From Anaerobium acetethylicum (GTDB taxonomy: Bacteria; Bacillota; Clostridia; Lachnospirales; Lachnospiraceae): a DNA stretch of 64,000 bases. Shown one piece after another: positions 56,442 through 64,000 of this stretch (positions are counted from its first letter, which is position 1; each line of letters starts with the position of its first letter). The stretch covers positions 36,371 through 100,370 of the forward strand of contig NZ_FMKA01000012.1 of NCBI RefSeq assembly GCF_900096945.1, read 5' to 3'. Under the pieces are notes generated by a model. It was not told the DNA's origin. It searched no databases and saw only the letters and a list, made by a program, of their open reading frames with translations. A program made the translations under genes and the position numbers.

Positions 56442-58166
56442 ATGAAAATGAATGGAGCACAATTATTCGTTAAGGCACTGAAGGAAGAGGGCGTGGATAC
56501 GCTGTTTGCATATCCGGGCGGAACGGCAATCGACATGTTTGATGCGCTGTATGGGGTCGAGGGGATTGATGTGGTCCTGCCTCGTCATGAGCAGGCGCTG
56601 GTCCACGAGGCGGACGGATATGCCAGGTCAACGGGAAAGGTGGGCGTCTGCCTGGTTACTAGCGGCCCTGGGGCTACGAACCTGGTGACGGGCATCGCCA
56701 CTGCCAATTATGACAGCGTGCCGCTGGTCTGCTTCACGGGCCAGGTACCGACCTATCTGATCGGCAATGACGCCTTCCAGGAGGTAGATATCGTTGGCAT
56801 CGTAAGAAGCATCTGCAAATATGCCGTTACTGTCAGGGATAGAAAAGATCTGGGCCGGATCATCAAGGAAGCATTTTACATAGCCAGAACAGGAAAACCG
56901 GGACCGGTCCTTGTAGATATACCAAAAGACATCCAGCTGGAAATGGGCAGCGACGAATATCCGTCAACAGTAAGCATCAGAGGCTACAAGCCAAGTGAAG
57001 GCGTCCATGTGGGACAGGTCAGGCGTGCCATGGCCATGCTTGGAAAGGCAAAACATCCGGTGTTCCTGATCGGCGGCGGCGTCAACATTTCCCATGCCCA
57101 GAAGGAACTGCAGGAACTGGCAGAGCGGACAGGGGTTCCCGTAATCACCACCATCATGGGAAAAGGGGCAATCGCAACGAACCATCCGCTGTATATCGGA
57201 AATATCGGAATACATGGCAATTACGCCTCCAATAAGGCGATCAGCGAATGCGACGTGCTGTTTTCCATCGGAACAAGATTCAACGACAGAATCACCGGCA
57301 AGATCAGCGAGTTTGCAAAGAAGGCCAAGATCATCCATGTGGATATCGATTCGGCATCCATTTCCAGGAACATCGTCGTTGATATTCCAATCGTGGCGGA
57401 TGCAAAAACCGCAATCCAGACAATGCTGGAGAATATCACAAAACCGGAAATCGGGGATTGGGTGAAGGAAATTCTGGAATGGAAGGCAGCCTATCCGATC
57501 CAGATGGAAAACTATAAGGGAATGACACCGGAAAAAATCATCCGCAAGATCAATGAACTGTTTCCAAGCTCCATCGTGGTTACCGACGTAGGCCAGAACC
57601 AGCTGTGGACGACGCAGTATCTGGAACTGGACCAGAACAGGCAGCTGCTGACTTCCGGAGGCCTCGGCACCATGGGATACGGTTTTCCCGCTGCAATCGG
57701 CGCGAAACTGGGAAATCCGGACAAGGACGTTATCTGCATTTCGGGAGATGGCGGGATGCAGATGAATATCCAGGAGATGGCCACGGCAGTCGCACTGGAG
57801 CTTCCGGTAATCATATGCGTACTGAACAACGGCTATCTGGGGAACGTCCGCCAGTGGCAGGAAATGTTTTTAGACGGCAGATATTCAAGCACCTGCCTGA
57901 AGTACCGCAGAAGATGCGGACGTGACTGCGCGGATCCGGACAAATGCTGTCCGCCCTATACGCCGGATTACGTGAAGCTGGCAGAGAGCTATGATGCGAA
58001 GGGAATCCGCGTGACGAAGCTGGAGGGAATCGAGGCGGCTTTTCAGGAAGCCAGAAGCAATCAGGCAGGACCGACCCTGATCGAATTTATAATCGAGCGG
58101 GAAGCAAACGTACTGCCAATCGTACCGGGCGGAAAAGCATTAAGCGACATGATCATGGATTGCTGA
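56442..58166 (+). CDS. ilvB: Acetolactate synthase large subunit
   Basis: A 574-residue ThDP enzyme making acetolactate or acetohydroxybutyrate, the first common step of Val, Leu and Ile synthesis. Catalytic E50 in LPRHEQALVHEADGYAR, FAD/substrate region TSGPGATNLVTGI, and the ThDP site GDGGMQMNIQEM with NNGYLGNVRQWQEMF. Start ATG 56442 follows GGAGG. Unusually, the C-terminal quarter has a Cys-rich insertion (residues ~485-510: STCLKYRRRCGRDCADPDKC then CPPYTPDYV). Controlled by the T-box leader; ilvN follows after 27 bp. Confidence 0.96.
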   Translation: MKMNGAQLFVKALKEEGVDTLFAYPGGTAIDMFDALYGVEGIDVVLPRHEQALVHEADGYARSTGKVGVCLVTSGPGATNLVTGIATANYDSVPLVCFTGQVPTYLIGNDAFQEVDIVGIVRSICKYAVTVRDRKDLGRIIKEAFYIARTGKPGPVLVDIPKDIQLEMGSDEYPSTVSIRGYKPSEGVHVGQVRRAMAMLGKAKHPVFLIGGGVNISHAQKELQELAERTGVPVITTIMGKGAIATNHPLYIGNIGIHGNYASNKAISECDVLFSIGTRFNDRITGKISEFAKKAKIIHVDIDSASISRNIVVDIPIVADAKTAIQTMLENITKPEIGDWVKEILEWKAAYPIQMENYKGMTPEKIIRKINELFPSSIVVTDVGQNQLWTTQYLELDQNRQLLTSGGLGTMGYGFPAAIGAKLGNPDKDVICISGDGGMQMNIQEMATAVALELPVIICVLNNGYLGNVRQWQEMFLDGRYSSTCLKYRRRCGRDCADPDKCCPPYTPDYVKLAESYDAKGIRVTKLEGIEAAFQEARSNQAGPTLIEFIIEREANVLPIVPGGKALSDMIMDC

Positions 58167-58193
58167 TGGATTTTTATAGAGAGGAGAGATAGG

Positions 58194-58697
58194 ATGAAAA
58201 AGAGATGGATTTGCTTATTTGTTGAGAATCAGATCGGGGTACTGACGAAAATCGCCGGACTGTTTTCCAGCAAGGCTTACAATATTGACAGCATTACAGT
58301 GGGGGAGACTGAGGACCAGACAATCTCCAGGATGACGATCGGGCTGACCAGCGACGACCAGACTTTCGAGCAGGTGAAAAAGCAGCTGAACCGCAGTGTT
58401 GAGGTAATCAAGGTCGTGGATTATACCGAAATCCCGACCCATATGAAAGAGATCCTGTTCGTGAAAATCAGCAGCTGCAACCGGGAAGATAAGGAGGAAA
58501 TTTTCCGCATCGCAAATGTTTTTGGCTGCACAGTAACGGATTACGACAAAAATACCGTTCTGCTGGAGTGCACGCAGACGGAAGGAAAAAACAATGATAT
58601 TATCCGCCTTCTGCAAAGCTGTTTTCCGAACCGCATCGAAGTGGTACGCGGCGGGAATGTGGCAATTGAAGCTGTCAGTAGGAAGGATAATTCCTAA
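58194..58697 (+). CDS. ilvN: Acetolactate synthase small (regulatory) subunit
   Basis: A 167-residue regulatory subunit. The N-terminal ACT domain (WICLFVENQIGVLTKIAGLFSSKAYNIDS in part) binds the feedback inhibitor, usually valine; the C-terminal ACT-like domain (EILFVKISSCNREDKEEIFRIAN) contacts and activates the large subunit. GAGGAGAG precedes the ATG. It ends the T-box operon; no terminator is obvious before the next promoter. Confidence 0.95.
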   Translation: MKKRWICLFVENQIGVLTKIAGLFSSKAYNIDSITVGETEDQTISRMTIGLTSDDQTFEQVKKQLNRSVEVIKVVDYTEIPTHMKEILFVKISSCNREDKEEIFRIANVFGCTVTDYDKNTVLLECTQTEGKNNDIIRLLQSCFPNRIEVVRGGNVAIEAVSRKDNS

Positions 58698-58756
58698 GCG
58701 AATAGTTGTTAATACATTGTAGACTTTGAAATTTATAACATGCATACATATCCCCA

Positions 58757-58792
58757 AACCAAATATTGTGATATAATATACAATATTTGGTT
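58757..58792 (+). promoter_or_regulatory. Perfect 13-bp inverted repeat wrapped around a TATAAT box
   Basis: AACCAAATATTGT (58757-58769) and ACAATATTTGGTT (58780-58792) flank a 10-bp centre that contains TATAAT at 58772-58777. A -35 hexamer is not evident. A repressor dimer bound here would block the Mrr-like nuclease gene that starts 20 bp downstream. Confidence 0.7.
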
Positions 58793-58811
58793 AATCAGGG
58801 GGGTAAGATAA

Positions 58812-60479
58812 ATGTCAGGGAGATATACTTATCAGGCAGAGGTCAGGCATGCAGGGCTTAATAAATACAGGGTCGTCAAAGCAGGATCAAGATATGAATT
58901 GGCTCAAAAAGTAGCATCCATTCAGACACAATGGGATGAACAATGGAGAAAGAAATGTGAGACGGAAAATAAGAAGACAGAGAAGGAACAAATATTAAGG
59001 AATCATGAAGTAGCGCAGAGCTATGCAGACAACAGGACAAGAGAAGCAGAAAAATTGCAGGAAAATCTAGATTCTATTTTAGTGAATTCACTATATCCGA
59101 TTCCGCTGAATGTTGAAAAATATAAAGATTATTCAGATTACCCGGATTTCCCGCCGATCGAACCTGAAAGGCCAATTGTTGGTAGAGAACCATTGAGGAC
59201 GGATAGCAAATATAATCTTAAAACACCTCTTCTGGTAAAGCTGTCAAAGAAGAAAAATGAGGAGTTTCAGGCTATGCTAGAAAATGCCTACCAGAGAGAC
59301 ATTGTTAAATGGGGGCAGGAAAAGAAGGAAAAAGACCTTCTGAATGAAAAGGTAATAGAAGAGTATAACAGTAAGTTGGAACAGTGGAAGAATGACAGGG
59401 ATACTTTTCAGGAAGAGCAGTTAGCAAAGAACAATGATGTGGATAAATTTATGAAGGACTATATGGCTGGAGATGGTGAGGCAATCGTTAGATATTATAC
59501 TTCTGTCATAGATGAGATACCTATGCTTCTTGAATATGACAGACAGGCTGAAGCAGAGTATACTCAAGAAAACAAAATGCTGATTATAGACATCTTACTT
59601 CCAATCATAGAGGATATTCCTAATTTGAAAAAAGTCACCTATGTCAAGAGTAGAGGTGAGTTTAAGGAAAGTTTTCAAACAGATGTATATATGAAAAAGA
59701 AGTATGACAGCATAATATATCAAATTGTACTTCAGACGCTAAACTATATTTTCAAATTAGATGGAGGATATGATTTTATAGACGTGATTGTCCTGAATGG
59801 AAAAATCAGTACGATTGACAAAACGACTGGAAAAAACATCGAACCTTATGTTTTAAGTATTAATGTATCAAAATCAGAATTTAATGAACTGAATTTAAGT
59901 GCTATTGATCCGAAAGCATGGTTTAAAAGTGCAAAAGGAATTTCAGCATCGACGCTGGCAGATATCACACCGGTCGCACCGGTGGTTGTTATGAGTCGAG
60001 ATGATGATAGGTTTGTCGAAGGCTATGACGTCACAGGAAGATTAGATGAGTCAATTAATCTGGCTGCAATCAACTGGCAGGATTTCGAACATCTAATTAG
60101 GGAAATATTTGCCAAGGAGTTTAGTTCCAATGGTGGAGAGGTGAAGATAACACAAGCAAGCCGAGACGGCGGAGTGGATGCCATTGCTTTCGATCCAGAT
60201 CCAATCAGAGGTGGAAAGATTGTGATTCAAGCAAAGAGATATACGAATGTAGTGGGGGTATCGGCGGTAAGAGATTTGTATGGAACGGTAATGAATGAGG
60301 GAGCGACAAAAGGGATTCTTGTAACCACTTCGAATTATGGAAATGATGCATATCAGTTTGCAAATGGAAAGCCTCTTACACTCATGAATGGTGCCAATCT
60401 CCTGTATCTGCTTGAAAAGCATGGACACAAAGCAAAGATTGATCTGAAAGAGGCAAAGCAATTATTGGTTAACTGTTAG
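58812..60479 (+). CDS. Mrr-type restriction endonuclease with coiled-coil N-terminal region
   Basis: A 555-residue protein. The C-terminal ~130 residues form an Mrr/PD-(D/E)xK nuclease: WQDFEHLIREIFAKEF, catalytic SRDGGVDAIAFDP and IVIQAKRY, then a TKGILVTTSNYGNDA strand. Residues ~60-210 are charged and probably coiled coil; ~210-400 are an unrecognised mixed domain that may bind DNA or sense a target. No methylase or specificity gene is adjacent, so a type IV (modification-dependent) restriction role is plausible. Lower GC than its neighbours, own operator and own terminator suggest acquisition as a unit. Confidence 0.85.
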   Translation: MSGRYTYQAEVRHAGLNKYRVVKAGSRYELAQKVASIQTQWDEQWRKKCETENKKTEKEQILRNHEVAQSYADNRTREAEKLQENLDSILVNSLYPIPLNVEKYKDYSDYPDFPPIEPERPIVGREPLRTDSKYNLKTPLLVKLSKKKNEEFQAMLENAYQRDIVKWGQEKKEKDLLNEKVIEEYNSKLEQWKNDRDTFQEEQLAKNNDVDKFMKDYMAGDGEAIVRYYTSVIDEIPMLLEYDRQAEAEYTQENKMLIIDILLPIIEDIPNLKKVTYVKSRGEFKESFQTDVYMKKKYDSIIYQIVLQTLNYIFKLDGGYDFIDVIVLNGKISTIDKTTGKNIEPYVLSINVSKSEFNELNLSAIDPKAWFKSAKGISASTLADITPVAPVVVMSRDDDRFVEGYDVTGRLDESINLAAINWQDFEHLIREIFAKEFSSNGGEVKITQASRDGGVDAIAFDPDPIRGGKIVIQAKRYTNVVGVSAVRDLYGTVMNEGATKGILVTTSNYGNDAYQFANGKPLTLMNGANLLYLLEKHGHKAKIDLKEAKQLLVNC

Positions 60480-60517
60480 TGGAATGCGGTGGATAAGGTA
60501 CCTGATATGATGATAGC

Positions 60518-60552
60518 AAAAAAGACACAGACCGTTTTGGTCTGTGTCTTTT
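60518..60552 (+). terminator. Terminator of the Mrr-like gene
   Basis: Stem AAAAGACACAGACC / GGTCTGTGTCTTTT with a short loop. The next ~170 bases are AT-rich with nothing recognised; a GGTACCTGATA fragment at 60497 is a vestige of the palindromic repeat. Confidence 0.88.
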
Positions 60553-60724
60553 CATAATATCGCTAACCGTTAACTTTTAATACTTTTACATTCATACTGC
60601 ACAGCGAAGCGGATAGAGAATCTTTTAAAAAAATGATAAGCATAAAGCTAAAAATATTCTAGCTAAAATAAATCCTGATTAAACCAGTATAGCTGTCATG
60701 CCCCATGCCTCGTTGTAATCGCTG

Positions 60725-60753
60725 TTTAAAGCGCCCCGTATCTATGATAAAAT
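60725..60753 (+). promoter_or_regulatory. Candidate promoter of the archease gene
   Basis: TTTAAA at 60725-60730, 17-bp spacer and TAAAAT at 60748-60753, about 70 bp before the start codon. Confidence 0.55.
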
Positions 60754-60821
60754 ATAGATAGAAAATCAACTGGTTTTGGAACGGTAAATGCAGGGATGTC
60801 TCCAGTCAGGAGAGGAACGGG

Positions 60822-61340
60822 GTGGATATGCACAGATACGATTTTCTGAAACATAAGTGCGACATAAGATTGAAGGCAGAGGCCGACAGCCTGGAGGGCC
60901 TTTTTTACGCAGCCCTGGAAGGCATGAACAGCGTACTGGCGGCAGAGAACGGGAGCCTCCCCGAGGCAAGCATACATAGCCGCCCTGGGGCAAACGCCCA
61001 GATCCTTCCGGAAGCAAGTGTACATAACCTCCCCGGAGCAAGCGCCCAGACCCTCCCCACGGAAAACAGAGAGAAATTAAACCTGAATATAGACTCGGCA
61101 GACACGACGGCACTGCTCATCGATTTCCTTTCAGAAGTGCTTACAGAGTCGAATATTGAGTACCGGATCTTTGACAAGCTGGAACTGCAGGAGCTGAAGG
61201 AGAACCACCTGACTGCAGTGCTGTACGGAAAAAGCGTGGATAGATTCGATACCGATATCAAGGCCGTCACTTATCATGAAGCGGATGTAAAAATAAACAG
61301 AAAGGGATATTACGAAACAGTAATAGTGTTCGACATATGA
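60822..61340 (+). CDS. Archease (RtcB RNA-ligase activator) with repeated insertion
   Basis: A 172-residue archease, the chaperone that helps RtcB form its RtcB-GMP intermediate. Metal-binding acids are in KHKCDIRLKAEADS near the N-terminus and the conserved C-terminal DIKAVTYHEADVKI ending in VIVFDI. Residues 46-77 are two near-identical 16-residue copies (LPEAS-H--PGA-AQ) that enlarge a loop and are not family-typical. GTG 60822 sits 6 bp from AGGAGAGG; ATG 60828 is an alternative. Its stop overlaps the next ATG (ATGA), showing a former operon with rtcB. Confidence 0.9.
   Translation: MDMHRYDFLKHKCDIRLKAEADSLEGLFYAALEGMNSVLAAENGSLPEASIHSRPGANAQILPEASVHNLPGASAQTLPTENREKLNLNIDSADTTALLIDFLSEVLTESNIEYRIFDKLELQELKENHLTAVLYGKSVDRFDTDIKAVTYHEADVKINRKGYYETVIVFDI
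60957..61052 (+). repeat. 48-bp tandem duplication inside the archease gene
   Basis: Two imperfect 48-bp units (60957-61004 and 61005-61052) encode LPEASIHSRPGANAQI and LPEASVHNLPGASAQT. The unit is in frame. Confidence 0.85.
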
Positions 61341-61552
61341 TTACAAAAAATGATATGGAAAAAATTTCACCTTTTGTCTGGAAGATTGATAAAAAATTCA
61401 GGCACGGAATGAACGTGCCGGCAATGATTTTTGCATCGGAAAAGATTATGGAAGATGTGCTCCGGGACAGGTCCATCGAGCAGCTTTTGAACGTGACCAG
61501 CCTGCCGGGCATACAGAAGGCTGCCATGGTGATGCCCGACGTACACATATGA
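61337..61552 (+). pseudogene. Truncated rtcB (N-terminal 70 codons only)
   Basis: The frame starts in ATGA overlap with archease and matches RtcB residues 1-70 (MNVPAMIFASEKIMEDVLRD, QLLNVTSLPGIQKAAMVMPD), then breaks at MPDVH; an intact RtcB continues EGYGFPIGG. The sequence beyond is AT-rich and non-coding. All metal and GMP sites are lost, so this copy is dead. About 70 percent of its residues match the intact rtcB at 61999-63441 by eye, so it is a diverged paralogue and not a recent duplicate. Confidence 0.9.
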
Positions 61553-61998
61553 TTATATCAATATATGTGTAATTGTAATAACTAATTAATAAATATTATT
61601 ACACAGTGAAAAATATAATAAAGGGTATAAAAGTACTGTAATTCAGTAACAGTGTTGTCTGTCGAATGTGTTAAAGCTTATGCTAGAGGGATGGAATAAT
61701 ATACGGGCTACTAATGCAAAAACTGAAAAAGTGTTTTGAACATTGAGCTAAAATAGGAATCAAAAGTACGACAGATCAAAACACAGCATATGGGAAAATA
61801 CTACATTTTAAATTAAGTGAATTTTGTTTATAGTTTGTATTTTTGCGGATTGAAAAGAACGGAATGAAAAGGCATATTGTAGTTGTTGGAATTTAGAAAC
61901 AAAATAGGGTTTGACAATATATATCAAAAAATGACTTTTCTGAGACATTAATTAAGGGAACTCGTAAGGAGTTCCCTTAATTAACAATATTTGAATTA
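61553..61998. other. AT-rich gap between the two rtcB copies, with a hairpin
   Basis: No plausible gene. At the truncation point there is a small inverted repeat (CACATAT ... ATATGTG). A perfect 16-bp stem TTAATTAAGGGAACTC / GAGTTCCCTTAATTAA at 61948-61963 and 61969-61984 is the probable terminator of the minus-strand rtcB. Confidence 0.6.
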
Positions 61999-63441
61999 CT
62001 AGCCCTTTATAACCACAACGGGCTTCAGTTTTGCCACTTTTTTTGCGATACCTGTCCTGTCTATAACATCCACAACATCATCAACATCCTTATAAGCTTC
62101 CGGAGCCTCTTCTGCCAGTTCCTTAATCGAACCGATATATGGATAGATACCTCTGTCCCTGAGCTCCATCATTAGCTGCTTTCCGTCAATCATTCTGGTA
62201 GCCTCGCTTCTTGACAGTTGCCTTCCTGCACCATGGCATGTGGAACCAAAGGACATCAGCATGCCGGCTTCGGTCCCGGCAAGCACGTAAGAAGCGGTTC
62301 CCATGCTTCCGGGTATTATAACCGGCTGACCGACCACCCTATAGGCTTCTGGGATTTCTGGATGATGCGGTCCGAATGCCCTTGTAGCGCCCTTTCTGTG
62401 CACAATCACCTTCCTGGATTTTCCGTCTATTTCATGATCTTCGATTTTGGCGATATTATGGGCTACATCATAAAGAAGGGTGAGTCTGGCATCCCTGCCC
62501 AGGACACTTTCCCAGGCCTCCCTTATCTTATGGGTTATGATTTGCCTGTTTGCCCATGCAAAATTTGCAGCTGCAGCCATTGCGGCATAATAGCGCTGCC
62601 CTTCCGGTGAATCAAACGGAGCGTAGGCGAGCTCTCTGTCGGGGACGCTTATCCCGTATTTTTCCATGCTGGACATCATAATTTTCACGTAGTCGGTTGC
62701 CACCTGATGTCCCAGCCCTCTTGAACCGGTATGGATCAGGACTACTGCCTGTCCTTTGAAAAGGCCATAGGCATCCGCACATTCCGTGTCGTAAATTTCA
62801 TCCACAACATCAATTTCTAGAAAGTGGTTTCCAGAACCGAGCGTTCCAAGCTGGTCAATCCCACGTTTTTTTGCTTTCTCGGAAACTGCATTTGGGTAAG
62901 CGTTCTCCAGGCATCCAGAAGATTCTGTCCGTTCCAAATCCCTTTCGTTTCCGTATCCGTTCTTTACCGCCCACTTTGAGCCATGCTGAAGCACATTATC
63001 GAGCTCTTTGACCGAAAGCCGGATATCTCCACCCTTCCCGACTCCGGAAGGAATGCTCTTATAGATTTCATGCCCCAGTTTCCCGATATATTGTTCTATC
63101 TGTGAAAAACGGCAGTCTGATTTCAGAAGTCTTACCCCGCAGTTTATGTCATATCCAATTCCGCCGGGCGATATGGCCCCACTGGGCCATGATGTAGCCG
63201 CAACTCCACCGATGGGAAATCCATAGCCTTCGTGCATATCTGGCATAGCCATTGCGGCTTTCTGTATGCCGGACAAACTGGTGACATTCACCAGTTGTTC
63301 TATTGACCGATCCTTCAAAACGCCATCAAGGATCTGTTCCGTTGCGAAAATGATTGCCGGCACATTCATGCCAGGTCTGTAGCTTTTATCAATCTGCCAG
63401 ATAAAGGGTGCAACTTTTCTGATATCTGCTTTATCAATCAT
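61999..63441 (-). CDS. rtcB: RtcB RNA-splicing ligase
   Basis: A 480-residue GTP- and Mn-dependent RNA ligase joining 2',3'-cyclic phosphate (or 3'-phosphate) to 5'-OH ends. Signatures: MAMPDMHEGYGFPIGGVAA, GYDINCGVRLL, the central GTLGSGNHFLEID and HTGSRGLGHQ, and the guanylylated His in STCHGAGRQLSRSEA; ends KLKPVVVIKG. The length is normal. It is on the strand opposite to archease and its truncated rtcB and is monocistronic, with only a weak ribosome binding site. It probably supplies the partner that archease needs. Confidence 0.95.
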   Translation of the reverse strand: MIDKADIRKVAPFIWQIDKSYRPGMNVPAIIFATEQILDGVLKDRSIEQLVNVTSLSGIQKAAMAMPDMHEGYGFPIGGVAATSWPSGAISPGGIGYDINCGVRLLKSDCRFSQIEQYIGKLGHEIYKSIPSGVGKGGDIRLSVKELDNVLQHGSKWAVKNGYGNERDLERTESSGCLENAYPNAVSEKAKKRGIDQLGTLGSGNHFLEIDVVDEIYDTECADAYGLFKGQAVVLIHTGSRGLGHQVATDYVKIMMSSMEKYGISVPDRELAYAPFDSPEGQRYYAAMAAAANFAWANRQIITHKIREAWESVLGRDARLTLLYDVAHNIAKIEDHEIDGKSRKVIVHRKGATRAFGPHHPEIPEAYRVVGQPVIIPGSMGTASYVLAGTEAGMLMSFGSTCHGAGRQLSRSEATRMIDGKQLMMELRDRGIYPYIGSIKELAEEAPEAYKDVDDVVDVIDRTGIAKKVAKLKPVVVIKG

Positions 63442-64000
63442 ATATCAAACACTATTACGCTTCCGTAATATCCCTTTCTGTTTATTTTGATATTCGATTT
63501 ATGGTATGAGACGACCTTTATGTCTACATCGAAGTCTGCCACTCGGACCCCATATAATATGGTCTCTAAGTGAGTTTTGCAGTGCTGACAATGTGCCATG
63601 GCTTTGTCTGCAGTATTGTTTAAAGGTTACAAAAAAGAGCACACTTTCGTGTACTATTCCTCGTTCTTTTCTTTAAAGTATTTTTTTGGTAGCAAAAATA
63701 GTTGAATACGGCCATCGTGTCCTTTTCTGGGCGATTAGGCTCGTAGTACAAGATCTTGGTAAGGTTCTTTGTTAAAATCCATCCTCTCGCTGTACTGGGA
63801 CAATATCTCTGCCAATTTATTCGATCTTCTTGCATCGCTTTCCATCATTAACACTCTCTTTTAAAATATTATAGCATGCATTTTTTGATTATTCCACTTT
63901 ATATTGGTTCTTCCTCACATCTTCGTACAAACCTAATCAGGCTCGTACATAAGTTTTGCAGCTAAAAGCTTTTGACTGCATCGACCATACATTGTGCGTT
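63442..64000. other. Window end: no confident gene, possible broken small frame on minus strand
   Basis: The only protein-like signal is a minus-strand frame from ATG 63848 (MMESDARRSNKLAEILSQYS...) to TAA at 63735, which then continues open for 26 more codons (SPRKGHDGRIQLFLLPKKYF...) to 63654. TATAAT lies at 63873-63868. It may be a decayed gene; family not recognised. The rest is AT-rich. Confidence 0.3.

Overview
The window reads as chromosomal DNA of a gut-type Clostridia/Lachnospiraceae bacterium. The support is AGGAGG-type ribosome binding sites, sugar ABC importers without their own ATPase, a YesMN-type two-component system, a T-box leader on ilvBN, MgtE, OhrR/Gpx and moderate GC. The assignment is by gene style only; there is no rRNA or other phylogenetic marker here. 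Both ends are cut inside larger units.

Layout. 1-8.5 kb: an alpha-glucoside utilisation operon with the end of a MalG-type permease, a binding lipoprotein, a GH15-like hydrolase, a GH31 enzyme with an unusual helical N-terminal extension, and a GH13 oligo-1,6-glucosidase. 8.6-13 kb: a LacZ-type GH2 beta-galactosidase carrying an in-frame 18-bp minisatellite, divergent from an AraC regulator. 13.2-14.6 kb: a small secreted protein with DxDxDGxCD repeats and an ADC-like gene broken by an in-frame TGA. 14.7-32.8 kb: a glycosaminoglycan (chondroitin/hyaluronan-like) locus with a cell-wall PL8 lyase, a DUF2264 protein, a YesM/YesN pair, an ABC importer, cytoplasmic GH88 unsaturated glucuronyl hydrolase, cytoplasmic sulfatase, a discoidin-like protein, a class II aldolase and an AgaS-like SIS isomerase. 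The model is extracellular depolymerisation, import of sulfated unsaturated disaccharides, then desulfation and cleavage inside the cell with the amino sugar routed through tagatose phosphates. 32.9-41.2 kb: a second sugar locus with a FucI-like isomerase, a TIM-barrel isomerase, a ribose-type ABC importer, a PfkB kinase and a DeoR regulator. 41.3-47.7 kb: Nudix, Gpx-OhrR, alkaline phosphatase, a group II intron remnant, a PurF paralogue lacking the glutaminase cysteine, and a DUF5050 lipoprotein. 47.9-53.7 kb: a LysR-controlled operon (transporter, esterase, enolase-superfamily dehydratase) divergent from phenolic acid decarboxylase. 53.9-58.7 kb: mgtE, then a T-box-controlled ilvBN. 58.8-63.4 kb: a lone Mrr-type nuclease under a palindromic operator, archease followed by a truncated rtcB, and an intact rtcB on the other strand.

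The most distinctive feature is a family of about eleven 42-bp palindromic units (arms GGTACCTGACACC / GGTGTCAGGTACC) in gene-end positions from 8.5 to 44.8 kb, with degenerate relatives to 60.5 kb. Every copy with an asymmetric core has the same orientation on this strand whatever the neighbouring gene direction. In that orientation a unit stops translation within eight codons in all three frames, and four genes (AraC, PL8, Nudix, OhrR) end inside one. This looks like a small mobile terminator/stop cassette, possibly spread by single-strand transposition. All three sugar-binding-protein genes are followed by an intra-operon hairpin. In-frame or gene-spacing tandem repeats (18 bp in lacZ, 12 bp before the kinase, 48 bp in archease) recur through the window.
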